Origin: CAVTWY01 sp963738575
GTDB lineage: Bacteria; Pseudomonadota; Gammaproteobacteria; Burkholderiales; Burkholderiaceae_C
Assembly (NCBI GenBank): GCA_963738575.1
Contig: CAVTWY010000003.1
Coordinates: 62,001-126,000 of the forward strand
Reading direction: 5' to 3'
Length of the DNA: 64,000 nt
Position 1 is the stretch's first letter. Every line of letters begins with the position of its first letter. The notes under the pieces are model-generated. The model worked only from the letters and a program-made list of their open reading frames with translations. It did not search any database and was not told the DNA's origin. Below, in pieces: positions 9,013-16,527 of this stretch. The position numbers were made by a program, and so were the translations under genes.

Positions 9013-10305
9013 ATGGAACTGACAGTGTTGGTGATCAGTTTCAGCTTGCTGCTGATTTTGGGAGTGCCCGTGGCCTTCTCCATTGGCCTGTCGTCGGTGG
9101 CCACCATCTTGGCAGCTGGCATCCCCATGCCGGTGGTGTTTCAAAAGATGGTGGGCGGGATGCAGATTTTCTCGTTCTTGGCCATTCCGTTTTTTGTGTT
9201 TGCTGGCGAGCTGATGCTGGTGGGCGGCATTGCCGACCGCATCGTCCGCTTTGCCAACAGCATGATCGGTCACGTGCGTGGTGGCCTGGGCATGAGCAAC
9301 GTGTTGGGCTGCACCCTGTTTGGTGGGGTGGCGGGTTCACCGCTGGCCGACGTGTCGGCCATGGGCTCGGTGATGATCCCATTGATGAAAAAAGAAGGCT
9401 ACGACGCCGACTACGCCGTCAACGTCACCACCCACGCTTCACTGGTGGGGGCCATCATGCCCACCTCGCACAACATGATTATTTATGCCCTGGCCACCGC
9501 AGGCATTGCGTCGGTAAGTGTTTTTAGCTTGATCTTGGCCGGGCTGGTGCCTGCCGTCCTCCTAACGCTTTGCAACCTTGCCGCCGCTTACTGGGTCGCG
9601 CGTCGGCGCGGTTACCCCACGCGGGGCACGTTTCAGGGGTGGGCTGAAGTGGGGCGATCGTTCTTGGTGGCGCTGCCGGGCCTGTTTGTGGTGGTCATCA
9701 TTTTGGTAGGCATTTTGTCGGGCGCCTTCACCGCGACCGAGTCGGCCTCCATCGCCGTGGCCTGGGCCTTGCTCATCACCACGCTGGTGTACCGCACGCT
9801 GACGTGGCCGCTGTTCTTGAAGGCCTGCGCCAAAGCCTGCAAGACCACCGGCGTGGTGCTGCTGCTGATCGGCATCTCGGCGGCCTTTGGCTACTTCATG
9901 GCGCTGTACGACGTGCCCGAAAAAACCGGCGCCCTGATGAAGGCGGTGTCGAGCGAGCCTTGGGTGATTTTCTTGATGATCAACGTGCTGCTGTTCATCT
10001 TGGGCACCTTCTTGGACATGGCGGCCACCATCTTGATCTGCACACCCATCTTTTTGCCAATTGCGATGCAATTTGGCATGGACCCGGTGCAGTTCGGCAT
10101 CATCATGCTCATCAACTGCGCCTTGGGGCTCAACACCCCGCCGGTGGGCTCGGTGCAGTTTGTGGGCTGCGCCATCGGCGGTGTGTCGGTCGGGCAAGTG
10201 ATGAAGACCATCCTGCCGTTTTACGGGGCCCTCACGGCCTGCCTGCTGCTGGTCACTTATGTGCCTGCGTTTTCGCTGTGGTTGCCTGGGTTGTTCAAGA
10301 CCTAG
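9013..10305 (+). CDS. TRAP transporter large permease (DctM)
   Basis: The 430-residue polytopic protein is a standard-length DctM transport subunit with about 12 hydrophobic segments. Conserved family stretches include the first re-entrant region around GVAGSPLADVSAMGS (residue 105 onward), the loop containing TTHASLVGAIMPTSHN, and the second cluster with NCALGLNTPPVG near 370. It ends the udh-TRAP operon. The next gene is convergent and only 15 bases away, with no clear hairpin terminator visible between them. Confidence 0.92.
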   Translation: MELTVLVISFSLLLILGVPVAFSIGLSSVATILAAGIPMPVVFQKMVGGMQIFSFLAIPFFVFAGELMLVGGIADRIVRFANSMIGHVRGGLGMSNVLGCTLFGGVAGSPLADVSAMGSVMIPLMKKEGYDADYAVNVTTHASLVGAIMPTSHNMIIYALATAGIASVSVFSLILAGLVPAVLLTLCNLAAAYWVARRRGYPTRGTFQGWAEVGRSFLVALPGLFVVVIILVGILSGAFTATESASIAVAWALLITTLVYRTLTWPLFLKACAKACKTTGVVLLLIGISAAFGYFMALYDVPEKTGALMKAVSSEPWVIFLMINVLLFILGTFLDMAATILICTPIFLPIAMQFGMDPVQFGIIMLINCALGLNTPPVGSVQFVGCAIGGVSVGQVMKTILPFYGALTACLLLVTYVPAFSLWLPGLFKT

Positions 10306-10320
10306 CAGGCCGCCTGGCGC

Positions 10321-11926
10321 TCACGGCTTGTTGTCGATGGCCAGACGCCAGCCCGGGTTGCTGCCAAACCCGGTGTAAGCGCCGCGGTCACGAGGGTCAC
10401 GGGTGGCGCCGTTGAAATCAACGGCAGCGTCGGGCAGGCTGGCCAGCGCGGCGTTGTCCAGTGCGTCTTGGCGCAACACGTCACTGCGTGGGTAGGCGTC
10501 GAGTGACCCCACGGCGGCATCGGGTTGCACCAGCCAGTTGGCCGCATTGGCGTGCGTGTCCACCACGTTTTGGGTGGCACTGCCGCCGGTGCTGGTGACG
10601 CGCACGCCGCCACCTGCAAACACCGCGTTGCCACGCACCAGTTGTGTGCTACCGGCCACACCGCCAGATACGGCAATGCCGTCACCTTGGGCCACCACGG
10701 TGTTGTTGACGATGCGCACATCGCGCACGCCGCCGTTGTGCGTTTGCACGCGCACGGCGCTGCCCGTGGCCACAAAGATGTTGTTGTACAGCGCGATGCG
10801 GCCTTCGCCCTGAAACAGTGCCTCGCTTGGGTTCTGGTAAAAGAAGTTGCCGTAAATGGCAAAGTCGTTGGCGGCACCAGGTCCGCTGGGCGGCACGTCA
10901 CCAATCAACAGGTTGGGCCGCGCGTTGGCGCCTGTGGAGCTGTTGCCTGATTTGGAGAACACGTTGTTGCGCACGATGGTTGTGGTGGCGCCCGTGGGCA
11001 TCCCTGATGGCACACTGGCCCACGGCACCTGGTGCTTGATCTGAATGTTGTAGCCGATGGTGTCCCGGATCACGTTGTGCTCGACGATGCCCGCCACAAA
11101 CGGGCTGGTGCCGTCTGAATTGCCCAAGTACATGCCGGTGCCAGCGTTCGAGATGTGATTGCGTCGAATGATCCAGTTCCACGTGGCACTGCCCGTGGTT
11201 GAGATCGCGACCACTTGTTGGTCACTGTCCAAACCGTAAAACACGTTGTCGTCGATGGTGATGTGGTGGGCCGGCCCTTGTGCTGACACGCCAAACCCCC
11301 CGAGGCGGCGGCCGTTCACCTCAAGCCGCCGGATGACCACGTGGCTTGAGTTGGCCAGGCGAATGGTGTTGTGCGAGCTGCGACCCATCAGCACTGGGCG
11401 AGGCCCTGTAGCCGGGCCGCTGATCACGATGGGCGCCTCGGCGGTGCCGTTGACGTTGAAGAGGGGCAAGCCCGGCACGCTTGACGTGTCATTGCCCGAT
11501 GCGTCCACGCCGTAGTTGCCCGCTGCCAGCATGAGGGTGTCGCCGGGTTTCAATGTGCCGATTTTGGCCAGGTAGTCGGTGGGGCCAGCGAAGATGGTGT
11601 TGCCGGTGGGCGCTGGCTCGGGTGCAGGTGCAGGTGCAGGCGCAGGCGCAGGCGAGGGTGAAGGGGAAGGAGATGGCGTGGGTGAAGGTGAAGGAGAAGG
11701 AGAAGGAGAAGGAGAAGGAGAAGGAGAAGGAGAAGGAGAAGGAGAAGGAGAAGGAGAAGGAGAAGGAGAAGGGGGTTGGTGTCGGCGTAGGTTGGTTCCC
11801 TGCAATCACGTCGAGCGCAGGTGACGCCTCACTGCCACCACCACAACCGCCCAGCAGCACGCCCGCCAGCCCGCCTGACATGCCGTGCAAAAAGCGTCGC
11901 CGATTTCGAAGCATTGAGTTACGCAT
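10321..11926 (-). pseudogene. Tat-type lipoprotein with SP-repeat linker and right-handed beta-helix; reading frame broken by one indel
   Basis: Two overlapping frames add up to one secreted protein. The first, from ATG 11926 with a GAGGGG ribosome site, encodes a twin-arginine-like lipoprotein signal (NRRRFLHG, then GVLLGGCGGG) and then PTPTPTP. At a run of five C (minus strand, about 11771-11775) the reading falls out of frame and gives FSFSFS instead of the expected serine-proline repeat. The other frame carries the (SP)n linker, an AP-rich stretch, and about 400 residues of parallel beta-helix with repeated N-V-F/N-T-V rungs, as in polysaccharide lyases and surface adhesins. A single-base insertion, or loss of two, would restore one protein of about 535 residues. 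It may be a real mutation, a switchable site or a sequencing error. Substrate unknown. Confidence 0.7.
11618..11775. repeat. Hexanucleotide simple repeat: 13 exact GGAGAA units flanked by degenerate units
   Basis: Thirteen uninterrupted GGAGAA units run from 11693 to 11770. Degenerate hexamers (GGTGAA, GGTGCA, GGCGCA) extend the tract back to about 11618. On the minus strand these units encode Ser-Pro and Ala-Pro dipeptides, making an extended cell-wall or surface linker. Because the unit is 6 bases, change in copy number alters linker length without shifting frame. The adjoining G5/C5 run at 11771-11775 is where the frame breaks. Confidence 0.9.
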
Positions 11927-12037
11927 CAATCATCACCCCTCGTCTTGCAAGAGGCGGTATTTTCGGCCCTTAGCGCCTGCAACACCATGTTCCCAAGCCT
12001 GGCCGTGCGACATCTGCACGATTGACGTGCAAAGGCC

Positions 12038-13444
12038 TCAAGGCGCTGCCTCAGGTTGCGGCAGGACCACCCGCACCGCCAACCCAGGGTTCGCATGGTG
12101 CAACGTCAGTGTGCCGCCGTGCGCCTTGGCCACCAAGCGGCACAAGAACAACCCCAAGCCCACGCCGCCTGCGGTTCGGGTGCGGGCACTGTCAGGACGG
12201 TAAAAAGCATCGGCTAGGCGTGACAACTGATCGTCTGCCACGCCGGGCCCGTGATCGCGCACTTCGATCACAATGCCGCCGTTTGCAGCGGCTTGCAGCA
12301 GAACTTCGGGTGCATGAAGGGCGCCCGCACCATGGCGCAGCGCGTTGTCGAGCAAATTGCGCAGCAACAACCGAACGCGTGTTCGATCCAGCGCCATCAA
12401 CGGCAGCTTGGACGGCACGTGCACGGTAATCTCGCTGGCCTGCGGATGGCGGTCGCACAGCTCGGTTGTCACTTCAGTCGTTAGAGCGTACAAATCGCTG
12501 GGCTCGCGGTGGAGGGTTGCGTGGCGGTCGGCCAAGCGCTCGCTTTCCAGAAGATCACTGACCAGCGTGGCCATTTCTTGCAGGTCGCGAAGCAGCGCCC
12601 GACGCTGCACTGCGGTGTCGGCGGCCTCGGGGAGCAGTTCCACGTTGAGGCGGGCGCGCGTGAGCGGGCTGCGCAGCTCGTGGCTGATGGCCAGCAGCAA
12701 GGCGCGCTTGGCCTCAAGCATTTGACCGATGTCGTCGGCCATGGTGTTCACGGTGTGAGCCAATTGGTCCAGTTCGTCGGGCCTGGTTGTGTGGCGAACT
12801 GCGATGCGCGCGTCAAAGTCACCACGGCCAAAGCGTTGGGCCCCAGCGCGGATGTCGTCCAGAGGCTTGAGCAAACGACGAACCACCAAGTAAGCAGCAA
12901 GCGTCAACAGCAACAGCGCCGCCAACGCCCATCCAAACTGGCCTTGCCGCCGCGCGACCGCCGTGTTGTCGATGCCCAAGGTGATGCGGTGGCCATCGGG
13001 CGTCTGGCGCGCCAGCACGCTGTCCCAGTCACCTCGGTCGTCGAACGCGCCTCGGCGGCGCAGCTCGGCCATGGGGTGCGACGCCCATTTGACCGTGGGG
13101 CCTTCGATGCGAATTGTGATCGGCAGCCGCTGCGTCAAAGCCTTGGCGCGTTCGATGCTTGACGCCGAAACGCTTGCATCCAGCCCCGCGATTTCGACAT
13201 GGAGTCGGTCAACGTAATCTTGAAGCACGGGGCGCGCCGCTTCGCGCCAGCCAACACTGAAGGCACGCTGGGCGCCGAAGATGAACACGGCAGCCAAGGT
13301 TGCGGCCAAGAGCAAAAACAGCACCACCAACTGGCGTTTGATCGATCGACCCGGCCCTCGGCGACGAGCAGCGGGCGCGTCTTGCGCGACGCCTGAACCA
13401 GGCGACGTCGAGTTTTTTGCCTGGGTGCGTGCGTCGCCAGCCAT
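12038..13444 (-). CDS. Sensor histidine kinase (HAMP, HisKA, HATPase)
   Basis: A 468-residue membrane sensor kinase. An N-terminal transmembrane helix, a periplasmic sensor of about 100 residues and a second helix lead to a HAMP linker (about 170-235). The phospho-accepting His is at about 255 in ISHELRSPLTRAR. The ATP lid follows with NLLDNALRHG (N box), VRDHGPGVADD (G1) and GGVGLGLFLC (G2). The ATG at 13444 is used; a TTG at 13468 that would overlap the upstream stop is an alternative. It is last in an operon of Spy-like lipoprotein, membrane protein, response regulator and kinase, a Cpx-like arrangement, so periplasmic or envelope damage is the likely signal (inference). Confidence 0.88.
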   Translation of the reverse strand: MAGDARTQAKNSTSPGSGVAQDAPAARRRGPGRSIKRQLVVLFLLLAATLAAVFIFGAQRAFSVGWREAARPVLQDYVDRLHVEIAGLDASVSASSIERAKALTQRLPITIRIEGPTVKWASHPMAELRRRGAFDDRGDWDSVLARQTPDGHRITLGIDNTAVARRQGQFGWALAALLLLTLAAYLVVRRLLKPLDDIRAGAQRFGRGDFDARIAVRHTTRPDELDQLAHTVNTMADDIGQMLEAKRALLLAISHELRSPLTRARLNVELLPEAADTAVQRRALLRDLQEMATLVSDLLESERLADRHATLHREPSDLYALTTEVTTELCDRHPQASEITVHVPSKLPLMALDRTRVRLLLRNLLDNALRHGAGALHAPEVLLQAAANGGIVIEVRDHGPGVADDQLSRLADAFYRPDSARTRTAGGVGLGLFLCRLVAKAHGGTLTLHHANPGLAVRVVLPQPEAAP

Positions 13445-13464
13445 TTGCCAACCCGTCTTGAGCT

Positions 13465-14178
13465 TCAAGCCGTCGTGCGCGGCAACGCCAACGCGTACCC
13501 GGCATTGCGTAGCGTCTTGACGGCTTCAAGCGGCTCCAGCTTTTTGCGCAGGCGGCTCACCACGATGTCCACCGCACGGGTGTACAACTCGGCTTCATGG
13601 CCACGAAGGTTGTTGAGGATGTCGTCTCGGCTGAACACGCGGCCTGGGTCGCGTGCCAACATCAACAACAGTTCGTACTCCGTGCCCGTTAGCTCCACCA
13701 CCTCGCCCAAGCGCTGAACGCTGCGGCGTGCGACATCAATGCTTAAACCGTCAAAGTGAAGCACTTCATGGTGCGGCGCCAGAGGCACGTGCGTGGCGCC
13801 AGCAGCCCCCACCGAAGGGCCCCGCCGCCGCAACACGGTCTGCAGCCGCGCAACCAGTTCGCGCGGCTCAAAGGGTTTGGGCAGGTAGTCGTCGGCGCCA
13901 AGCTCTAAACCAACGACCCTGTCCATCACCTCTCCACGGGCCGTCAGCATGACGATGGGCACATCGCTGTCGCGTCGAATGGTGCGGCACAACTCAAAGC
14001 CATCCATTTCCGGCAGCATCACGTCCAGAATCGCGGCGTCGAACCCACCTTGACGCAAAAGCGCAAGCCCCTGACTGGGGCGCGTGGCGTGCTGCAGGCC
14101 CAACTCGAAGCGCTGAAAGTACGTTGCCAAGGGAGGCCCGAGCTGTTCGTCGTCGTCAATCAACAGGATTCGGAGCAT
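13465..14178 (-). CDS. OmpR/PhoB-family response regulator
   Basis: A 237-residue two-component regulator. The receiver domain has the acidic triad at 8-10 (IDDDEQ), the phospho-acceptor Asp52 (AILDVMLPEMDG), Thr79 and Lys101 (LPKPF). A linker leads to a winged-helix DNA-binding domain (about 135-235) with TGTEYELLLMLARDPGRVFSRDDIL. ATG 14178 gives the exact family N-terminus MLRILLIDDDE. The stop overlaps or nearly abuts the kinase start, so the two are co-translated. A perfect 14-base inverted repeat lies 22 bases upstream of the start codon. Confidence 0.92.
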   Translation of the reverse strand: MLRILLIDDDEQLGPPLATYFQRFELGLQHATRPSQGLALLRQGGFDAAILDVMLPEMDGFELCRTIRRDSDVPIVMLTARGEVMDRVVGLELGADDYLPKPFEPRELVARLQTVLRRRGPSVGAAGATHVPLAPHHEVLHFDGLSIDVARRSVQRLGEVVELTGTEYELLLMLARDPGRVFSRDDILNNLRGHEAELYTRAVDIVVSRLRKKLEPLEAVKTLRNAGYALALPRTTA

Positions 14179-14199
14179 GTTGGCATTGTGCAATGGCGG

Positions 14200-14230
14200 G
14201 CCAGTTGAGCGACGGTGTCGCTCAACTGGC
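14200..14230 (-). promoter_or_regulatory. Perfect 14-bp stem, 3-base loop hairpin between membrane-protein and response-regulator genes
   Basis: The arms at 14200-14213 and 14217-14230 are exact reverse complements, with the loop GGT on the plus strand. The hairpin starts just after the stop of the membrane-protein gene and ends 22 bases before the response-regulator ATG. No U-tract follows on the minus strand, so it is not a classical terminator. It may stabilise or partially terminate the upstream message, lowering regulator and kinase output relative to the Spy-like protein (inference). Confidence 0.7.
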
Positions 14231-14232
14231 TG

Positions 14233-14823
14233 TTAACGCGTGCTTGCCAGAGAGGCCTTGTGCACGGCGCGCGACCGACTCGCACGAACCACCAAGGCGC
14301 CCACCACGCCCGCTGCCACAGCAAGGTACGCAAACGTAAACATGGCAAACTTGACCGCAGCCAAACTGGAATACAACCAAGCCAGCTCATCGGCAAAGCC
14401 AGTGGGGCGGGCCAGCATGACGTACGACACGAAGTTCTCCAGCGTGTCGGCCAGCGGCGCGATGGCCGACAGCAGCGCCGCCCCCACCATGATGCGTCGG
14501 CCGCGATGCCCGGTTGGAAACAAGCGTGACACCCAAAGCAGGGCGGCAACGTGCAGCACCAGCACGGTGGCGATGAACACGTGATCGATGTATTGCGTGC
14601 GCAAGTAGACGTCCAGCGTGCCCCACTCCAAGAGCTGGGCATACCAACCCTTGAGCTGCGCAGCACTGAAGGACAGCTGCGCTTGAAAGTAAGGCACCGG
14701 AAAGCGCGAGAGCGCGTAACTCTCGTTCAGCCACTGAGTGGCCAGGGTGTTGGCGACCAAGGCAAGGATGGACAACAACGCCAAGGACCTGGTGCTAGGG
14801 CGGTGGAGAAAGAACTTGAACAT
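14233..14823 (-). CDS. Uncharacterised four-helix membrane protein in the envelope-stress operon
   Basis: The 196-residue protein is not one I recognise. It starts with a basic segment and a hydrophobic helix (about 12-30), then a loop of about 50 residues rich in aromatic residues that should face the periplasm, then three further helices (about 82-100, 110-130, 153-178). The C-terminus is basic (RASRSRAVHKASLASTR), which suggests a cytoplasmic end. It sits between a Spy/CpxP-like lipoprotein and a two-component system with clear hairpins on both sides. Position suggests a role in envelope homeostasis or in signalling to the kinase, but no catalytic motif is visible. Confidence 0.75.
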   Translation of the reverse strand: MFKFFLHRPSTRSLALLSILALVANTLATQWLNESYALSRFPVPYFQAQLSFSAAQLKGWYAQLLEWGTLDVYLRTQYIDHVFIATVLVLHVAALLWVSRLFPTGHRGRRIMVGAALLSAIAPLADTLENFVSYVMLARPTGFADELAWLYSSLAAVKFAMFTFAYLAVAAGVVGALVVRASRSRAVHKASLASTR

Positions 14824-14852
14824 GAATAGCCTTCAATGGGGCGCCGATCACG

Positions 14853-14879
14853 GCAGTCACGCTTTGCAGACGTGACTGC
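14853..14879 (-). promoter_or_regulatory. Perfect 9-bp stem hairpin between Spy-like and membrane-protein genes
   Basis: The arms GCAGTCACG (14853-14861) and CGTGACTGC (14871-14879) are exact complements around a 9-base loop. They lie in the 117-base gap between the Spy-like gene and the next gene of the same operon. No run of T follows on the minus strand. It is the second strong hairpin in this operon, so differential message processing or attenuation is plausible. Confidence 0.6.
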
Positions 14880-14940
14880 GTGGAGGGCCGATAGGGGTGG
14901 GAAGTAAGAGTGTCGAAACAGGCAGCCGGTGGGCTGCGTG

Positions 14941-15408
14941 CTACCAGCGGCTGCGGCCGTGCTTGTCCATGCGCTCGCGCACCTGAGCTTGCTGTTGCAC
15001 GCTGAGGCTGTCGTAAAAGTCAGCCATGGCGTCCAGCACCTTCGGGGCTTGGGTCTGCACCGATCCCACTTTTTGATCCAAAAGCCGGCGCGCGGCCGCA
15101 CGATCAAAAGTCTTGTTTGCGACGATGGCCTTGAATTCGGCGTGGTGATCAGACCCGGTGCTGCTGCCGCGCAGTGCCTGACGCTGCGCAAGCAGTTCGT
15201 TGGCCACCACGTCGAGTTTGGTTTTTTGGTTTGCGTCCAGCGCCAGCTTGCTGCTGATGCGTTCAACGACCTTGCCGCGCATGGCGACGATGCGATCCTC
15301 GCTCATGCCGCCATAGCGATGATGGTTGCCGCCGCAGGCCGCCAGGCCGAGCACGAAGGTTGCTGTGGCTGCGGTCAACAGCGTGCGTTTGATCCAGGGT
15401 TTCAACAT
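14941..15408 (-). CDS. Spy/CpxP-like periplasmic chaperone lipoprotein
   Basis: A 155-residue lipoprotein: basic N-terminus, hydrophobic helix and lipobox GLAAC with Cys25. The mature part is helical and carries the two weakly conserved LTxxQ-like motifs of the Spy/CpxP family, seen here as LDANQKTKLD and LSVQQQAQVRERM. Family members are small periplasmic chaperones or adaptors induced by envelope stress. A good ribosome site (AGGAG, 7 bases from ATG) supports the start. It is first in the four-gene operon with a two-component system, matching the CpxP-CpxR-CpxA logic, although the lipid anchor differs from soluble CpxP. Confidence 0.75.
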   Translation of the reverse strand: MLKPWIKRTLLTAATATFVLGLAACGGNHHRYGGMSEDRIVAMRGKVVERISSKLALDANQKTKLDVVANELLAQRQALRGSSTGSDHHAEFKAIVANKTFDRAAARRLLDQKVGSVQTQAPKVLDAMADFYDSLSVQQQAQVRERMDKHGRSRW

Positions 15409-15499
15409 GACAGGGCTCCTTTAGGGGTGATGGGATGACCGTGATGGTCGTGGTCCCGGCCCCTGAATAGGTCTCAAATGGGTTGCGCTGTATGTCGTT

Positions 15500-15528
15500 T
15501 TGTTTCAGAGGGTGCCTCGTGGCATAAT
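15500..15528 (+). promoter_or_regulatory. Candidate sigma-70 promoter for the initiator tRNA
   Basis: TTGTTT at 15500-15505 and CATAAT at 15523-15528 are separated by 17 bases and point at the tRNA. The -10 box ends only 5 bases before the mature 5' end, so transcription from it would give almost no 5' leader. A better upstream promoter is not visible, but the -35 match is modest. Confidence 0.4.
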
Positions 15529-15533
15529 CCGTA

Positions 15534-15610
<77 letters not shown>

Positions 15611-15638
15611 AATTCTTGTGTGCCGACAGGCACTTGCG

Positions 15639-15662
15639 AAGCCCGCCTCCAGCGGGCTTTGT
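15639..15662 (+). terminator. Rho-independent terminator after tRNA-fMet
   Basis: The arms AAGCCCGC (15639-15646) and GCGGGCTT (15652-15659) pair perfectly around the loop CTCCA and are followed by T-rich sequence. The hairpin lies about 30 bases after the tRNA 3' end, as expected for a tRNA transcript terminator. Confidence 0.8.
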
Positions 15663-15759
15663 TGCGTTTGGGTCGCTGGTTGCGACTGACGTGACCTTGC
15701 CCCATACAGCCAGTTCAATACCGCTTACATTCAGGCTATCGATGAGCTAAAGGTAAGAA

Positions 15760-16023
15760 ATGAACACGGCCACGCTGTCCAGCAAATTCCAGATCTCGGT
15801 TCCGAAGCCCGTGCGCGACGCGCTGGGCCTTGTGCCAGGGCAAAAGCTCGCCTTCATTCAGACGGGATCGGGCATTCGCCTGGTGCCCCAAGCTGCGGTG
15901 GCCGACCTGATTGGCCTGGCAAGAGGAGCCAACACCGAGGGCCTGCGCGACCGTGAAGAGCGGCTGGTGCCACAACAGGCCGGGCTGTCGCCGCAAGCCA
16001 AGCGCAAGCGACGCGCCTTGTGA
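15760..16023 (+). CDS. AbrB/SpoVT-fold antitoxin (VapB/MazE type)
   Basis: An 87-residue protein with a swapped-hairpin AbrB domain in the first 50 residues (SSKFQISVPKPVRDALGLVPGQKL is the classic segment, split here by residues 7-30). The C-terminal tail is basic and helical (ending PQAKRKRRAL), the part that normally wraps the toxin. An AAAGGTAAG ribosome site precedes ATG 15760. The stop overlaps the start codon of the PIN toxin gene (GTGA), typical of coupled vapBC operons. It should neutralise the toxin and repress its own promoter together with it. Confidence 0.88.
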   Translation: MNTATLSSKFQISVPKPVRDALGLVPGQKLAFIQTGSGIRLVPQAAVADLIGLARGANTEGLRDREERLVPQQAGLSPQAKRKRRAL

Positions 16024-16415
16024 AGCTGCCTGATACCTGCATCTGGGTCGAAGTGCTGGCCGATACCGTAACGGGCCGCCGCTACGTTGCCTTGTTTGAA
16101 CGCACCGAAACGCTGGTCGTGCCCACGCTGGTGCAATACGAACTGCGCCGCTGGGCACTGCGCGAAATCGGCGAGGACGCGGCTGACCGGGTGATTGCCG
16201 CTACCCGCAACGCCAACGTGGTTGCGCTGGACGAGCCCACGGCGCTGCATGCTGCGTCTCTGGCCCAAGAATTCAACCTGGCCAGCGCCGATGCACTGAT
16301 TTACGCCTCTGCACTGCGCCACGGCGCGACCTTGGTCACCTGCGACAAGCACTTTGAAGGCTTGCCGGGCGTGGAGTACGGCGCGAAGGCCACTGCCAGA
16401 CCTGCGCGCCGTTAA
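16020..16415 (+). CDS. PIN-domain toxin (VapC-like ribonuclease)
   Basis: A 131-residue PIN-domain protein. The acidic metal-binding set is intact: Asp5 (LPDTCIWVE), Glu41 (VQYELRRW), Asp91 (ASADALIYASA) and Asp109 (TCDKHFEGL). Family members cleave RNA, often tRNA, to stop growth. The start is a GTG at 16020 that overlaps the antitoxin stop by four bases, so translation is coupled. The last 10 residues are basic and probably disordered. The pair sits directly downstream of the initiator tRNA, a common integration neighbourhood. Confidence 0.88.
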   Translation: MKLPDTCIWVEVLADTVTGRRYVALFERTETLVVPTLVQYELRRWALREIGEDAADRVIAATRNANVVALDEPTALHAASLAQEFNLASADALIYASALRHGATLVTCDKHFEGLPGVEYGAKATARPARR

Positions 16416-16527
16416 GGTCGTGTCAAAGCCAGCGCGGCTTCTGATACCCCATCGCTAACGCCAGATGGCTGTGTCGCAGAACAATCGCATTCGAGGTCTC
16501 AACGTGAGGTGACCTGGGCGAGTCGGG

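Noticed and set aside
11693..11770. Phase variation by GGAGAA copy number
   Set aside because: Six-base units keep the frame, so copy number alone cannot switch expression; the adjacent C-run is the only frame-changing site.
11553..12203. Plus-strand open frame with long KEKEKE run
   Set aside because: It is the antisense reading of the hexanucleotide SP repeat and has no ribosome site or family resemblance.
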